Assembly: GCF_001941945.1 (NCBI RefSeq)
Contig: NZ_CP015583.1
Location: 4,178,501-4,242,500 of the forward strand
From: Roseomonas gilardii
Lineage (GTDB): Bacteria > Pseudomonadota > Alphaproteobacteria > Acetobacterales > Acetobacteraceae
Length of the DNA stretch: 64,000 bases
Direction: 5' to 3'
Position numbers and translations under genes: made by a program. Below, piece after piece: positions 8,537-20,099 of this stretch; the first letter of the stretch is position 1; each line of letters opens with the position of its first letter. The notes under the pieces are model-generated. The model saw nothing but the letters and a program-made list of their open reading frames with translations, was not told the origin of the DNA and did no database searches.

Positions 8537-8765
8537 ACCCCCGGGGGAGAGGCCCCGCCTCTCCACCCGGACCCCCTCACCGCCAGGACGCTGCGCGCCC
8601 TGGACCCGATAAGCTAGCACTGGCGGCAACCGTCAGCCTGAAACGCCGATCCTTCGGCACGGACGGATCTGGCGTCAGCAAAAGCCAACGAACCGGGGCC
8701 AGGGCTCGAAGAGTCCTGGCGGATGGGGGGTTACGGGGGCGAAGGCAGAGCCTCCCCCCCGGCCA
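8537..8765. repeat. Composite hairpin repeat, inverted pair
   Basis: Left copy: GGAGAGGC/GCCTCTCC (8546-8564), then CCAGG/CCTGG (8583-8603). Right copy, opposite orientation: CCAGG/CCTGG (8699-8719), then a G-run/GGC-aga-GCC/C-run hairpin (8735-8760). Between them lies a block with CAACCGTCAGCC and CGCCGATC that is also present, inverted, at about 61.14-61.19 kb. It is the same family as the elements near 5.5, 19.8, 24.7 and 61 kb. No gene is visible. Confidence 0.75.
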
Positions 8766-8994
8766 CGTATCCTGCCGCCGCGCGGATCGGAACACGGCTC
8801 CAATATCCTTGCTTCCCAAACTCCGCGTGGGCTACAGGAATAAAGTCAACGCCCATAGCAGCGTCTCTGGCTCCGGGACGAAGCCCCGCACCCGCCCAGG
8901 CGGATAAAGGGCTAAAACATTAAAATGCTAAAACCCTAAAACACTGTAACGGCACACATGGCGGACGGCCCCAATCCCGTGAAAGCGGGAACCG
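8766..8994. other. Intergenic stretch with an AT-rich patch
   Basis: No supported gene. Three copies of CTAAAAC occur at 8912, 8928 and 8936 inside an AT-rich patch (8908-8952) that stands out against the GC-rich background. A weak hairpin, TCCCG/CGGGA (8975-8990), lies just past the stop of the minus-strand sugar-binding gene and could be part of its terminator; there is no strong T tract. Confidence 0.4.
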
Positions 8995-9918
8995 TCAGCG
9001 CGTCCAGCCCGGATACTCGCCGACATTGTCGCGGGTGACGAGCCTGGGCTGCATCAGGATCATCGGGTTCTCGGGCTTCTTGCCGGCCATGATGTCCCGC
9101 CCCGTTTCCACCGCCAGCTTGCCCATGGTGTAGGGGTCCTGGCTGGCCGAGGCCTGGATCTGCGTCTTGCCTTTCAGCGCACTGACGATATCCGGCGCAC
9201 CGTCCACCGAGGTGATGACGATGCCGGTGCGGTTGAGCTGCCGCGCCGCGAGGTCGGAGCCGATCGCCTGCGGGTCGTTGATGGCGAAGACGCCCTGCAC
9301 GTCGCTGAAGCGCGTCAGCAGCGCCTGCATCACGTTCAGCCCGCCGTCGCGGGAGCCCTTCGCATCCTGGTCGGAGGACAGCAGCTTCACCTCCGGATGC
9401 TTGGCCAGCTCCTCCTTGCAGCCTTTCACCCGGTCGATCACCGCCGAGACCTGCGGCCCGTTCTGGATGATCACGTTCCCCTTGCCGCCGATCTTGCCGA
9501 TCATGTAGTCGCAGGCGATCGCGCCGGCCTCGACGTTGTCCGTCTGCACCGTGGCGTCGGCCCCGGCGGCGGTGACATCCACCGCCACGACGGTGATGCC
9601 GGCGGCCTTGGCGCGGCGGATGGCGGGCATCAGCGCGTTGGGGTCCACCGCGTTCACCAGGATCAGGTCCACGCCGGAGGCGATGAAGTTGTCGATCTGG
9701 CTCGCCTGCTTGTTCAGGTCGTAATCGGCCGAGGTGGTCGTCACCTTCACGTTCGGGCCGATGGCATGGGCGGCATCGGCGACGCCCTTGCCCACCGCCA
9801 CGAAATAGGGATTGCCCAGCGAGCCGACGCTCAGGCCGACGGATGTCACATCCTTGGCCATGCCCAGCCCGGTGGAGAGCAGCATCGCCGCGCCGGCGAG
9901 CAGGATGGTCTTCAGCAT
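8995..9918 (-). CDS. Sugar ABC transporter substrate-binding protein (ribose type)
   Basis: A 307-residue periplasmic binding protein of the type I (RbsB/peripla_BP_4) fold. It has a signal peptide with probable cleavage after GLGMA. The mature part reads VTSVGLSVGSLGNPYFVAVG, followed by DLILVNAVDPNAL and DPQAIGSDLAARQL, typical of ribose/galactose-type binding proteins. The permease and a two-domain ATPase follow on the same strand in the order ATPase-permease-binding protein. The sugar cannot be told from sequence alone, and no sugar kinase or regulator is adjacent. Confidence 0.9.
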   Translation of the reverse strand: MLKTILLAGAAMLLSTGLGMAKDVTSVGLSVGSLGNPYFVAVGKGVADAAHAIGPNVKVTTTSADYDLNKQASQIDNFIASGVDLILVNAVDPNALMPAIRRAKAAGITVVAVDVTAAGADATVQTDNVEAGAIACDYMIGKIGGKGNVIIQNGPQVSAVIDRVKGCKEELAKHPEVKLLSSDQDAKGSRDGGLNVMQALLTRFSDVQGVFAINDPQAIGSDLAARQLNRTGIVITSVDGAPDIVSALKGKTQIQASASQDPYTMGKLAVETGRDIMAGKKPENPMILMQPRLVTRDNVGEYPGWTR

Positions 9919-9985
9919 TCCGACGTTTTCCTTTTTCTCGGTTCTCGTTGTCGCGCGGCGGAGCGTGCGGCCCCGCCGCGATCGG

Positions 9986-11026
9986 TCAGGTCCGCGCGCT
10001 GCCCTGCAGCCGGAACCGGTCGAGCGCCACCGCTCCGATGATCACCAGCCCCTTGATGATGAACTGCCAGATGTCGGAGACGCCGGTGAGGATCAGCCCG
10101 TTGGTCAGCACGGCGATGATCAGCGCGCCGACCAGCGTGCCCCAGATCGAGCCGATGCCGCCGACGAAGCTGGTGCCGCCCAGGATCACCGCCGCGATGG
10201 CGTCCAGCTCATAGGACTGGCCGAGCTGCAGCCCGTTGGCGGCGAAGAGCCGCGCCGCCGCCATGGCGCCGCCCAGCCCGGCGAGCAGGCCGGAGGCCGC
10301 ATAGACGAAGAGCAGCACCGCCCAGACCTTGATGCCCGACAGGCGCGCCGCGGCGGCATTGCCGCCCACGGCATAGATCCGCACGCCCAGCACGGTGCGG
10401 CGGAGCACGTACCAGGAGAGGACGATCACCGCGAGCGCGATCACCGCCAGCACGGGAATGCCGATGCCGGGTGCCACGGGGATGCTCGCCTCGCCGATGA
10501 AGGCAAAGGGCAGGTCCGGATTGAAGATGGTGGTGTCGCCGCCCATCAGCCGCGCCAGGCCCCGCACCGCGGTAAGCGAGCCCAGCGTGACGATGAAGGC
10601 CGGCAGCTTGCCGAAGGCGATCAGCGCGCCGTTGATCACCCCGAAGCCGAGCCCGGTGAGCAGCGCCGCGGGCAGGCCGAGCCAGCCCATCTCCGGCAGC
10701 AGCGAGACGATCAGCGCCGACATGGCCGAAGCCGCCAGCACCGAGCCCACCGAAAGGTCGATGCCGCCGGTCAGGATCACGAAGGTCATGCCGGCGCCCA
10801 GCACGCTGTTGATCGAGGCCTGCTGCGCCACGATCGACAGGTTCTGCACGCTGAAGAAGCGCCCCTCGCTCAGCACATGGAACAGGATGCAGAGCAGGAT
10901 CAGCACCGGCAGCATGCCGATGGCCTGCAGCATGCTCCAGAGCTGCGCCCGGCGTGCCGAAAGCCCGGCGCCGCCCGGCATGACGGGGGCACCGGATGGC
11001 AGGGGCGCCTTCCCGGTCTCGCTCAT
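9986..11026 (-). CDS. Sugar ABC transporter permease (RbsC type)
   Basis: A 346-residue polytopic permease of the BPD_transp_2 family. Recognisable segments are MTFVILTGGIDLSVGSVLA and GGTSFVGGIGSIWGTLVGA, with about 8-10 hydrophobic helices. It pairs with the duplicated ATPase at 11058-12578, 31 bp upstream in the transcript. The 67-bp gap to the binding-protein gene carries a GGA-type ribosome binding region. Confidence 0.92.
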   Translation of the reverse strand: MSETGKAPLPSGAPVMPGGAGLSARRAQLWSMLQAIGMLPVLILLCILFHVLSEGRFFSVQNLSIVAQQASINSVLGAGMTFVILTGGIDLSVGSVLAASAMSALIVSLLPEMGWLGLPAALLTGLGFGVINGALIAFGKLPAFIVTLGSLTAVRGLARLMGGDTTIFNPDLPFAFIGEASIPVAPGIGIPVLAVIALAVIVLSWYVLRRTVLGVRIYAVGGNAAAARLSGIKVWAVLLFVYAASGLLAGLGGAMAAARLFAANGLQLGQSYELDAIAAVILGGTSFVGGIGSIWGTLVGALIIAVLTNGLILTGVSDIWQFIIKGLVIIGAVALDRFRLQGSART

Positions 11027-11057
11027 CCGCGTTCCTCCCTGGCCTCATGCCCCGGCC

Positions 11058-12578
11058 TCAATGCGCGCCGGTCGCATGGGCGATGATGGCTTCCTGGGTG
11101 ATCTCGGAGCCGCGCACCTCGCCGGCGATGCGCCCTTCGCGCATCACCAGGACGCGGTCGCAGATGCCGATGATCTCCGGCAACTCGCTGGAGATGACGA
11201 TGACGCCCATGTCGCGCTGCGCCAGCTCGTCGATGATGCGGTACATCTCCGACTTGGCGCCGATATCGACGCCGCGCGTCGGCTCGTCGAGGATCAGCAC
11301 CTGCGGCGCGGTTTCCAGCCAGCGCGACAACAGCACCTTCTGCTGGTTGCCGCCGGAAAGCCCGCCGACCGTGACCTGCGGGCTGGCGGCGCGCACGCGC
11401 AGCGCGCCGAAGGCATGGGCGGCGCGGCGGCGCCCGGCGGCGAGGTTGAGCACGCCGCCGGGCAGCGCGTCGCGGGCGATGACGCCGAGATTGATGTTGC
11501 CGCCGCAGGACATGTCGAGGAACAGGCCGAGCCCCTTCCTGTCCTCGGTCAGATAGGCGATGCCCGCTTCCAGCGCCTCGCCGGGCGAGCGGATCTCGGC
11601 GCGCTTCCCGTTCAGCCGCACCTCGCCGCCCGCGCGCGGATCGGCGCCGTAGATCAGCCGCGCCAGTTCCGTCCGCCCCGAGCCGACGAGGCCGGCGATG
11701 CCCAGCACCTCGCCGCGATACAGGGTCAGGTCGCAGGGATGCACGCGTCGGCCGCCGTCGGTGAGGCCGCGCACCTCCAGCACCACCGGCCCCTTGCCGC
11801 CATGCGGGTTGTGCGCCTTCTTGTAGAAGCTCGACAGGTCGCGCCCGACCATCATCCGCACCAGCCGGGGCGCGTCGATCTCCCCGCGCTCCAGCGTGCC
11901 GACATAGCTACCGTCGCGCAGCACGGTGACGCGGTCGGCGAGCTCGTAGATCTCGGCCATGCGGTGGCTGGTGTAGATCAGCGCGATCCCTTCCGCCCGG
12001 AGCTGCCGCACCAGGGCGAAGAGCCGCTCCGTCTCGCGCGAGGAGAGCGCCGTGGTGGGCTCGTCCAGCACCAGGATCTTGGATTCCGCCTGCAGGGCGC
12101 GCGCGATCTCGACAAGCTGCTGCTCGGCGATGGAAAGCGTGCCCACCAGCGTATCGGGCGTGAAGGGCGCCCCCAGCCGCTCCAGCACGGCGCGGCAGCC
12201 CTCGCGCATCGCGCGGCGGTCGATGCGCCCGGCGCGGGAAGGCTCGCGGCCGAGATGGATGTTCTCCGCCACCGTCAGGTTGGGCGCGAGGGCCAGCTCC
12301 TGGTAGATGATCGCGATGCCCAGCCGCCGCGCGGCAATCGGGTCGGCGATCGAGACGGGCTGTCCGTCGATCAGGATCTGCCCGCCCGGATCGGCCTGGT
12401 AGGCGCCGGACAGGATCTTCATGAGCGTGGACTTGCCGGCGCCGTTCTCGCCCATCAGCGCCAGGATCTCGCCGCCCCAGGCCTTCAGCCGGACCTTGTC
12501 CAGCGCCTTGACGCCGGGAAAGCTCTTGGACACGTCGCGCATCTCGAGACGCGGCGTGGCTTCACTCGACTGCTCCAT
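11058..12578 (-). CDS. Sugar ABC transporter ATPase, two NBDs (RbsA type)
   Basis: A 506-residue protein with two tandem nucleotide-binding domains, as in RbsA/XylG/MglA. NBD1 has Walker [10 protein letters not shown], signature [13 protein letters not shown] and Walker [15 protein letters not shown]2 has the degenerate P-loop [10 protein letters not shown], signature [11 protein letters not shown] and DEPTRGVD. Such degenerate second P-loops are normal in this family. The ATG at 12578 was chosen for its AAGGTGG spacing and the conserved domain starting 10 residues in; the frame is open for another 396 bp upstream but without family sequence. First structural gene of the operon. Confidence 0.92.
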   Translation of the reverse strand: MEQSSEATPRLEMRDVSKSFPGVKALDKVRLKAWGGEILALMGENGAGKSTLMKILSGAYQADPGGQILIDGQPVSIADPIAARRLGIAIIYQELALAPNLTVAENIHLGREPSRAGRIDRRAMREGCRAVLERLGAPFTPDTLVGTLSIAEQQLVEIARALQAESKILVLDEPTTALSSRETERLFALVRQLRAEGIALIYTSHRMAEIYELADRVTVLRDGSYVGTLERGEIDAPRLVRMMVGRDLSSFYKKAHNPHGGKGPVVLEVRGLTDGGRRVHPCDLTLYRGEVLGIAGLVGSGRTELARLIYGADPRAGGEVRLNGKRAEIRSPGEALEAGIAYLTEDRKGLGLFLDMSCGGNINLGVIARDALPGGVLNLAAGRRRAAHAFGALRVRAASPQVTVGGLSGGNQQKVLLSRWLETAPQVLILDEPTRGVDIGAKSEMYRIIDELAQRDMGVIVISSELPEIIGICDRVLVMREGRIAGEVRGSEITQEAIIAHATGAH

Positions 12579-12648
12579 CCACCTTCCATCCGTGTGTCGC
12601 GCTGCATGAGGGAGAAGGCATCCGCGGCCCCGGCGGGCGGGCCGTGCC

Positions 12649-12777
12649 TCAGGAAGTCCGGGACTGCGGCAACGGTCCGGCGAAATCCCGCCCTCTCCAC
12701 CGGCCACGGCCGATGGATGCGGGACAGGGCCGCGCGAGGAGCGGAAGGCCGGGATGACGGAACAGGGACCGATGCAT
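12649..12777 (-). CDS. Possible 42-residue leader ORF
   Basis: A short open frame in the 5' leader of the sugar importer operon, between the promoter region and the ATPase gene. It starts ATG at 12777 with a strong GGGAGG Shine-Dalgarno 7 bases upstream, and ends TGA at 12649, 70 bp before the ATPase start. The product ([20 protein letters not shown]...) resembles nothing I recognise. The good ribosome binding site is the only support; it may be an untranslated leader. Confidence 0.25.
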   Translation of the reverse strand: MHRSLFRHPGLPLLARPCPASIGRGRWRGRDFAGPLPQSRTS

Positions 12778-12808
12778 GACCGATCCTCCCTTTGTATTCT
12801 TTGTTGTG

Positions 12809-12840
12809 CGAAGATCATGAACGGTTTCGCACCGTCTTCG
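12809..12840. promoter_or_regulatory. Palindromic operator candidate upstream of the sugar importer
   Basis: Nested inverted repeats CGAAGA (12809-12814)/TCTTCG (12835-12840) and ACGGT/ACCGT (12821-12835) lie just upstream of the AT-richer leader of the minus-strand operon. The position suits a repressor or activator site. No regulator gene is adjacent. The rest of 12579-13054 contains the leader frame at 12649-12777 and no other feature I can support. Confidence 0.35.
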
Positions 12841-13054
12841 CCAGCCTCATCTTGGTCACGCTTTGTCCATCCATGACGGCGCCGTGAAGCGCATCGGCCC
12901 GGACGGCGGGAAGCCGCGTGCCGGATGCCGCGCGAAGATGACACGCCCGCAAGGAAAACTGTCTTGAGCGTCACGATCCGCCGCCTGTAAGCCTTCCTCC
13001 GGCCCGGCTGTCATCCCTGTCGGCTGCGCCGCAACAAGACAAGGAGGAGACACC

Positions 13055-13528
13055 ATGCCCGGGACCATCCTGGAATCCCGCCGTGGCCTGGTCGCGATGG
13101 CCGGCGCCGCTGCCCTGGTGGCCGCGGCCGGCCCGGCCTTTGCCGCCGAGGACGACGCGAAATCCGTGACCGCCGCGCTGGAGGCGCTGCGGGTCGCCAT
13201 CCAGAACGGCGACGCGGCAAAGCTCGCCGCGCTGCTGCACGACAAGGTCAGCTATGGCCATTCGAGTGGCCGCAAGAACCAGACCAAGAGCGAATTCATC
13301 GCCGAGTTCGGCGGCGGGAAGCCGAACTACCGGAGCCTGGAATTCACCGAGGTCTGGACCGAGATCGTGGGCGACAACGCGATCCTGCGCCATGTCTGGG
13401 ATGGCGCGGATATCCTGCCGGATGGTGGCACCGGCCGCTCCTATATCGCGGTGATGCAGGTCTGGAAGAAGGATGCCGGCCAGTGGCGCCTGCTGGCGCG
13501 CCAGAGCTGTCCGCTGAAGGCGGCCTGA
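13055..13528 (+). CDS. Periplasmic SnoaL/DUF4440-like protein
   Basis: A 157-residue protein with an N-terminal Tat-like signal ([19 protein letters not shown], cleavage near AFAAED), followed by a NTF2/SnoaL-like cone fold of about 125 residues: [20 protein letters not shown], then [14 protein letters not shown] and a C-terminal [19 protein letters not shown]4440-type proteins range from isomerases to binding domains, so no reaction can be assigned. It stands alone between divergent transport operons and is preceded by AAGGAGGAG, a strong ribosome binding site. The 286 bp that follow hold no clear gene. Confidence 0.75.
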   Translation: MPGTILESRRGLVAMAGAAALVAAAGPAFAAEDDAKSVTAALEALRVAIQNGDAAKLAALLHDKVSYGHSSGRKNQTKSEFIAEFGGGKPNYRSLEFTEVWTEIVGDNAILRHVWDGADILPDGGTGRSYIAVMQVWKKDAGQWRLLARQSCPLKAA

Positions 13529-13814
13529 CGGGCGCGGCGCCGGATCGCGTGCCCGGAACCCTGGCGGGTGGCGGAGGCCTCCCGTCCGGAAGGGAGAACG
13601 GGCCGCCATCCGCATAGGGCCGCCGGCCTCTGGCCGAACCGGCCCGGCGGGGCTAGAAGGCGGCGCACAGGGGACAGGGTGGCCGGAAGCTGAACGTCCG
13701 GCCACCTTCGCTCTTCCACCCCCATGCCGGGCAGGGCCGGATGTCCCGCGTCCCGCCACCCTGGCGGCGATGCCGGGCCAGACCCGGCGATGCCCGTTCT
13801 TTTCGCCCCTCCGC

Positions 13815-15671
<1,857 letters not shown>

Positions 15672-15672
15672 T

Positions 15673-15831
15673 CGCGTGAACCGGGTCTCCGGCCCTTCCG
15701 GCCCCCTGTCACCACGCCTGACGTTCATTCGCGTGATCCAGGCTTCCGGCCGTTCCGGCCTCCAGCCATCACGCTCGGTGTTAGCTCGCGTGATTCAGGC
15801 CTTCGGCCGTTCCGGCCTACAGCCATCACGC
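15673..15831. repeat. Three-copy tandem hairpin repeat, 57-bp period, between gsiA and gsiB
   Basis: A 45-bp unit occurs at 15673-15717, 15730-15774 and 15787-15831, each pair separated by a 12-bp spacer, which gives an exact 57-bp period. Units 2 and 3 differ at a few positions; unit 1 is more diverged. Each unit is bounded by GCGTGA.../...TCACGC-type ends and has a central GGCC-GTTCC-GGCC core, so each can fold into a hairpin. The array fills the whole gsiA-gsiB gap and ends 17 bp before the gsiB GTG start. Confidence 0.88.
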
Positions 15832-15848
15832 TCGAAGAGGAGGATTTC

Positions 15849-17408
15849 GTGACCGACTTCCCCGCCATCCGCCGCCGCGCCCTGATGGGCGCGCTGGGCG
15901 TGACCGCCACCCTGCCCTGGCTGGGCCAGGTGACGCCGGCCCAGGCCGCCGCCAACGACCTCGTGGTCGGCGTGCCCGACAACCTGACCGGCCTGGACCC
16001 GGCCGATGTCAACGACACGCTGTCGCAGTCGGCCTGCCGGATGATGCTGCAAGGGCTCTACGGCTTCGACCCGGAGATGAAGCTCATCCCCGTGCTGGCC
16101 GAGAGCTACGCCGCCGATGACAGCGCGAAGGTCTTCACCTTCAAGCTGCGCCAGGGCATCTCCTTCCACGACGGCACGCCTTTCGACGCCCAGGCGGTGA
16201 AGGTGAACTTCGAGCGCGTCGCCAACCCCGACAACCGGCTGAAGCGGCAGAGCCTGCTCGCCATGCTCGACCGGGTCGAGGTGGTGGACCCGATGACCGC
16301 GCGCGTGATCCTGAAGGAGCCCTTCGGCGCCTTCGTGAACACCATCGCGCACCCGGCCGGCATGATGCTGAGCCCCAAGGCGATCGCACAGTTCGGCAAG
16401 GAGATCGGGCGCAACCCGGTCGGCACCGGCCCCTTCGCCTTCGTGTCCTGGAACGCCGATACGCTGAAGGTGAAGAAGAACACCGGCTACTGGAAGCCCG
16501 GCCTGCCGAAGGTGGAGACGGTGACCTTCCGCTCCGTGCCGGAGAACGGCGCGCGCATCGCCATGCTGCAGACCGGCGAGGCGCAGTTCATCTACCCCCT
16601 GCCGCCGGAGATGGCCGCGGTGGTGCAGCGCAGCCCGAATGTCGAGATCGTGGACAGCCCGTCGATCATCGCGCGCTACGTCTCGCTGAACTGCATGAAG
16701 AAGCCGTTCAGCGACGTGCGGGTGCGGCAGGCGCTGAACCACGCGGTGAACAAGGAGGCCTATACCAAGGTCGTCTACAACGGCTTCGCGCAGCCGCTCG
16801 ACGCCCCGATCCCGCCGAAGCTGGGCTTCTACAGCCAGCAGCAGCCCTATGCCTACGATGTCGCCAAGGCGAAGCAGCTCCTGGCCGAGGCAGGCTATCC
16901 CAACGGCTTCGAGACGGAGATGTGGGCGCAGAACAACACGCTGGCGCAGCGCGGCGTGCAGTTCATGCAGCAGCAGCTCGCCGCGGTCGGCGTGAAGGTG
17001 AACGTCATGCCGATGGAGACCGGTGTGCTGCAGAACCGCATATGGTCGGTGCAGACGCCGGAGGAGGCGCAGATCCAGACCTATTACGGCGGCTGGTCCT
17101 CCTCGACCGGCGATGCCGACTGGGGCCTGCGTCCGCTGCTCTGGGGCCAGGGCTTCCCGCCGAAGCTCTACAACACGGCCTATTACAGCAACCCCGATGT
17201 CGACAAGGCGCTGGAGGCCGCCATCGCCACCGCTGATCCGGCGAAGCGCGAGGCGCTGTACAAGGATGCCCAGGCGCGGATCTGGAAGGACGCGCCCTGG
17301 ATCTTCCTCGGCGTCGAGAACGTGCTTTCGGCCAAGAGCAAGAAGCTGACCGGGATGTATCGCATCCCTGATGGCGGCCTGCTCATCGAGGAAGCGGCGC
17401 TCTCCTGA
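15849..17408 (+). CDS. gsiB: Glutathione-type substrate-binding protein GsiB
   Basis: A 519-residue family 5 solute-binding protein with a GTG start preceded by GAAGAGGAGGA. The N-terminus is Tat-like ([19 protein letters not shown]) with cleavage near AQAAA. Segments that match E. coli GsiB closely are [33 protein letters not shown] and [12 protein letters not shown]. In the family it captures glutathione (or related peptides) in the periplasm and delivers it to GsiCD. Its stop overlaps the gsiC start (TGATG). Confidence 0.85.
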   Translation: MTDFPAIRRRALMGALGVTATLPWLGQVTPAQAAANDLVVGVPDNLTGLDPADVNDTLSQSACRMMLQGLYGFDPEMKLIPVLAESYAADDSAKVFTFKLRQGISFHDGTPFDAQAVKVNFERVANPDNRLKRQSLLAMLDRVEVVDPMTARVILKEPFGAFVNTIAHPAGMMLSPKAIAQFGKEIGRNPVGTGPFAFVSWNADTLKVKKNTGYWKPGLPKVETVTFRSVPENGARIAMLQTGEAQFIYPLPPEMAAVVQRSPNVEIVDSPSIIARYVSLNCMKKPFSDVRVRQALNHAVNKEAYTKVVYNGFAQPLDAPIPPKLGFYSQQQPYAYDVAKAKQLLAEAGYPNGFETEMWAQNNTLAQRGVQFMQQQLAAVGVKVNVMPMETGVLQNRIWSVQTPEEAQIQTYYGGWSSSTGDADWGLRPLLWGQGFPPKLYNTAYYSNPDVDKALEAAIATADPAKREALYKDAQARIWKDAPWIFLGVENVLSAKSKKLTGMYRIPDGGLLIEEAALS

Positions 17409-18328
17409 TGCTCGGCTACGCCCTGCGCCGCCTGCTCGGCGCCGTGCCCGTCCTGGTCGCGGTGTCGATCTTCGTCTTCGCCTTCGTCCGCCTGCTGCCG
17501 GGCGATCCGGCGCGGCTGGTGGCCGGACCGGATGCGACGGCGCAGGACGTGGCCCTGGTGCGCGAGGAGATGGGCCTCGACCGGCCCATCTGGGACCAGT
17601 ACCTGCGCTACATGGGGAACACGCTGCGGGGCGACCTCGGCCGTTCCACCAAGACCAAGCGCCCGGTGCTGGAGGAGATCGGCGAGCGCTTCATGCCGAC
17701 CTTCTGGCTGACGGTGGTGGCCATGGTCTGGGCCACCGTCGTCGGCGTGCTGATCGGCGTCCTCTCCGGCGTGAAGCGCAACCAGTGGCAGGACCGGCTG
17801 GGGATGATCTTCGCCGTTTCCGGCATCTCCTTCCCCTCCTTCTGGCTCGGCCTGCTGCTGATCAATATCTTCTCGGTGCGGCTCGGCTGGCTGCCGACCG
17901 GCGGCTACGAGGGCTGGACCAGCTTCATCATGCCGGGCTTCACCCTGGGCACCACGGTGGCGGCGATCCTGGCGCGCTTCTCGCGCTCCGCCTATGTCGA
18001 GGTGGCGTCGGAGGACTATGTTCGCACCGCGCGCATGAAGGGCGTGCCGGAGCGGCGCGTGGTCTGGCACCACACCCTGCGCAACGCGCTGATCCCGGTG
18101 ATCACCATGACCGGGCTGGAATTCGGCACGCTGCTCGGCGGTGCCATCGTGATCGAGACGGTCTTCGCCTGGCCCGGGCTGGGGCGGCTGCTGATCGACA
18201 GCGTCTCCTACCGCGACTATCCCGTGATCCAGGCGCTGATCCTGCTTTTCGCCCTGGAATTCGTCCTCATCAACCTCGTCGTGGACCAGCTCTACGCCGT
18301 GGTGAACCCGGAGATTCGCCTGAAATGA
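17408..18328 (+). CDS. gsiC: Glutathione-type importer permease GsiC
   Basis: A 306-residue permease of the DppB/OppB type, the same length as E. coli GsiC. The N-terminal [20 protein letters not shown] and the coupling-helix region [20 protein letters not shown], read with [10 protein letters not shown], are standard for this family. There are six predicted helices. It overlaps gsiB by 1 bp and gsiD by 4 bp. Confidence 0.88.
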   Translation: MLGYALRRLLGAVPVLVAVSIFVFAFVRLLPGDPARLVAGPDATAQDVALVREEMGLDRPIWDQYLRYMGNTLRGDLGRSTKTKRPVLEEIGERFMPTFWLTVVAMVWATVVGVLIGVLSGVKRNQWQDRLGMIFAVSGISFPSFWLGLLLINIFSVRLGWLPTGGYEGWTSFIMPGFTLGTTVAAILARFSRSAYVEVASEDYVRTARMKGVPERRVVWHHTLRNALIPVITMTGLEFGTLLGGAIVIETVFAWPGLGRLLIDSVSYRDYPVIQALILLFALEFVLINLVVDQLYAVVNPEIRLK

Positions 18329-19221
18329 GCGACGCTCCCCTCGACGACATCGCCGGCACGGGCACGACCGCGCCGCTGGAGATCCAGTCCCCCTGGGGCG
18401 AGTTCTGGCGCCGTTTCCTGCACCAGCGCGTGGCGCTGGTGGCGGGGGCCCTGATCCTGCTGGTGGTTCTGGCGGCCATCGCCGCGCCCTGGATCGCGCC
18501 CTACGACCCGGCCGAGCCCGACTACAACAACATCCTGGCCGGCCCCTCCGCCCTGCACTGGGCGGGCACGGATGCCTATGGGCGCGACATCTTCAGCCGC
18601 ATCCTCTGGGGCGCGCAGATCTCGCTCTCGGTCGGCTTCCTTTCGGTCATGCTGGGCGGCGTGCTCGGCGTGGCGCTGGGCCTCGTCAGCGGCTTCTTCG
18701 GCGGCTGGGTGGACAGCCTGGTCATGCGGCTCTGCGACGTGATGCTGGCCTTCCCCGGCATCCTGCTCGCCATCGCCGTGGTGGCGCTGTTGGGGCCGGG
18801 CGTGGCGAACGTCATCTATGCCGTGGCGGTGTTCAGCATCCCGATCTATGCCCGGGTGGTGCGCGGCAGCACCCTGGCACTGAAGCAGACGCTCTATGTC
18901 CAGGCGGCGCGCTCCATCGGCGTGAAGCGCTGGGCGCTGGTGATGCGGCATATCCTGCCCGGCACGCTGCCGGGGGTGATCGTCACCACCTCGCTGCGCA
19001 TCGGCACCGCCATCCTGGTGGCGGCGGGGCTGAGCTTCCTGGGCCTGGGGGCGCAGCCACCTTCGCCGGAATGGGGGGCCATGCTGGCGGACGGGCGCTC
19101 CTATCTCGGCGTGGCGGACCACCTGACCTTCTTTCCCGGGCTTGCCATCTTCCTGACGGTGCTGGCCTTCAATCTTTTGGGAGACGGGCTGCGCGACGCG
19201 CTGGACCAGAAGCTGCGCTGA
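18325..19221 (+). CDS. gsiD: Glutathione-type importer permease GsiD
   Basis: A 298-residue permease of the DppC/OppC type. It has an N-terminal cytoplasmic tail and first helix ([19 protein letters not shown]), the DppC-type [20 protein letters not shown] segment, and the coupling loop [19 protein letters not shown]. It is last in the gsi operon. The 250-bp space that follows shows no gene before the SWIB start. Confidence 0.88.
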   Translation: MSDAPLDDIAGTGTTAPLEIQSPWGEFWRRFLHQRVALVAGALILLVVLAAIAAPWIAPYDPAEPDYNNILAGPSALHWAGTDAYGRDIFSRILWGAQISLSVGFLSVMLGGVLGVALGLVSGFFGGWVDSLVMRLCDVMLAFPGILLAIAVVALLGPGVANVIYAVAVFSIPIYARVVRGSTLALKQTLYVQAARSIGVKRWALVMRHILPGTLPGVIVTTSLRIGTAILVAAGLSFLGLGAQPPSPEWGAMLADGRSYLGVADHLTFFPGLAIFLTVLAFNLLGDGLRDALDQKLR

Positions 19222-19471
19222 CCGGAACGGCAACAGGGCTTGTCCGCTGAAATTCCAGGCCCATCGCCAAGCCGCGGCGATGTGGCTTGCCAGCGGCTGC
19301 GGGTTTCGCCAGCATCCCTTGCATCGCCGCTATCAGTTGCGGGGGCTCGCCCCATCCGCCACAGACGGGTCAACGGCCCTGGCCTGGGGGCGGGTGCAAC
19401 CCTCGCCTCCTTCAACTGCTTGTGCAACAAGCCGTCGCGTATCTCGGACGGAACGGATTCGGAGTGACTTG

Positions 19472-19759
19472 ATGAGCACCAAGACCACGGAAAAGAAGCC
19501 GGCGGCCAAGAGCGACAAGCCGAACGCGCTGCAGCAACCGCTCCAGCCCTCCCCCGAGCTGGCCGCCGTCGTTGGCGAGGGCAAGCTGGCCCGTGGCGAG
19601 GTCGTCAGCAAGGTCTGGGAATACATCAAGGCCCATGACCTGCAGAACCCGAAGGACAAGCGCGAGATCCTGGCCGACGACAAGCTGAGCAAGGTCTTCG
19701 GCAAGGACAAGGTCACCATGTTCGAGATGAACAAGTACCTCGCCCAGCACCTGAAGTAA
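19472..19759 (+). CDS. SWIB/MDM2 domain protein
   Basis: A 95-residue basic protein: a Lys/Ala-rich N-terminal tail (~20 residues) followed by one SWIB domain (LQPSPELAAVVGE, then GEVVSKVWEYIKAHDLQ, then MFEMNKYLAQHLK). SWIB is best known from eukaryotic chromatin remodelers and as a C-terminal appendage of some bacterial topoisomerases. Free-standing copies occur in Chlamydia and many alphaproteobacteria, with unknown function. GGAG lies 7 bases before the ATG. It is monocistronic and followed by a strong hairpin. Confidence 0.92.
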   Translation: MSTKTTEKKPAAKSDKPNALQQPLQPSPELAAVVGEGKLARGEVVSKVWEYIKAHDLQNPKDKREILADDKLSKVFGKDKVTMFEMNKYLAQHLK

Positions 19760-19782
19760 GGCCGGGCGGCCGGTTCCTGGCC

Positions 19783-20075
19783 CTGGGGGCAAGGCTCTGC
19801 CTCGCCCCCAGACCCCCACTCCGCCAGGACTCTTCGAGCCCTGGACCCGGTTTGTCGGCGTTTGCTGACAATCGGATCGCTTCCCGGCGACTGCTTGTGC
19901 CCCCAGCGTGGGCAGCGTGATTTTCCTCTTTGGAAGCTTGCCGGTCCACCTGCTGCCCAGGGGATCGGATCGCAGGCTGACCTTGCCGCACCGGGCCAAC
20001 GTCAGGCTGGGCCTGGGGGGATACGATCCTCCCAGCGGTGGGGGTTCCGGGAGCAGGCGGAGCCTCCCCCGGGGG
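19783..20075. repeat. Composite hairpin repeat region after the SWIB gene
   Basis: CTGGGGGC/GCCCCCAG with inner AGGC/GCCT (19783-19811) forms a strong hairpin just after the SWIB stop. It is followed by CCAGG/CCTGG (19824-19844). An inverted partial copy, with GGCGGAGCCTCCCCCGGGGG, ends near 20075. The central part (GACAATCGGATCGC, CGCTGGGGGCAC on the minus strand) resembles the core near 5.7 kb. The 340-bp gap contains no gene. The hairpins lie between two convergent genes and could terminate both. Confidence 0.7.
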
Positions 20076-20099
20076 TAACCACTGGTACTCCCCGCGGGA

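Noticed and set aside
8912-8942. Telomere-like CCCTAAA repeat
   Set aside because: Only one copy matches that heptamer; the shared word is CTAAAAC and there is no replicon end here.
15673-15831. Tandem units as a CRISPR array
   Set aside because: Only three units, imperfect copies, 12-bp spacers, and no cas genes; spacers are far too short.
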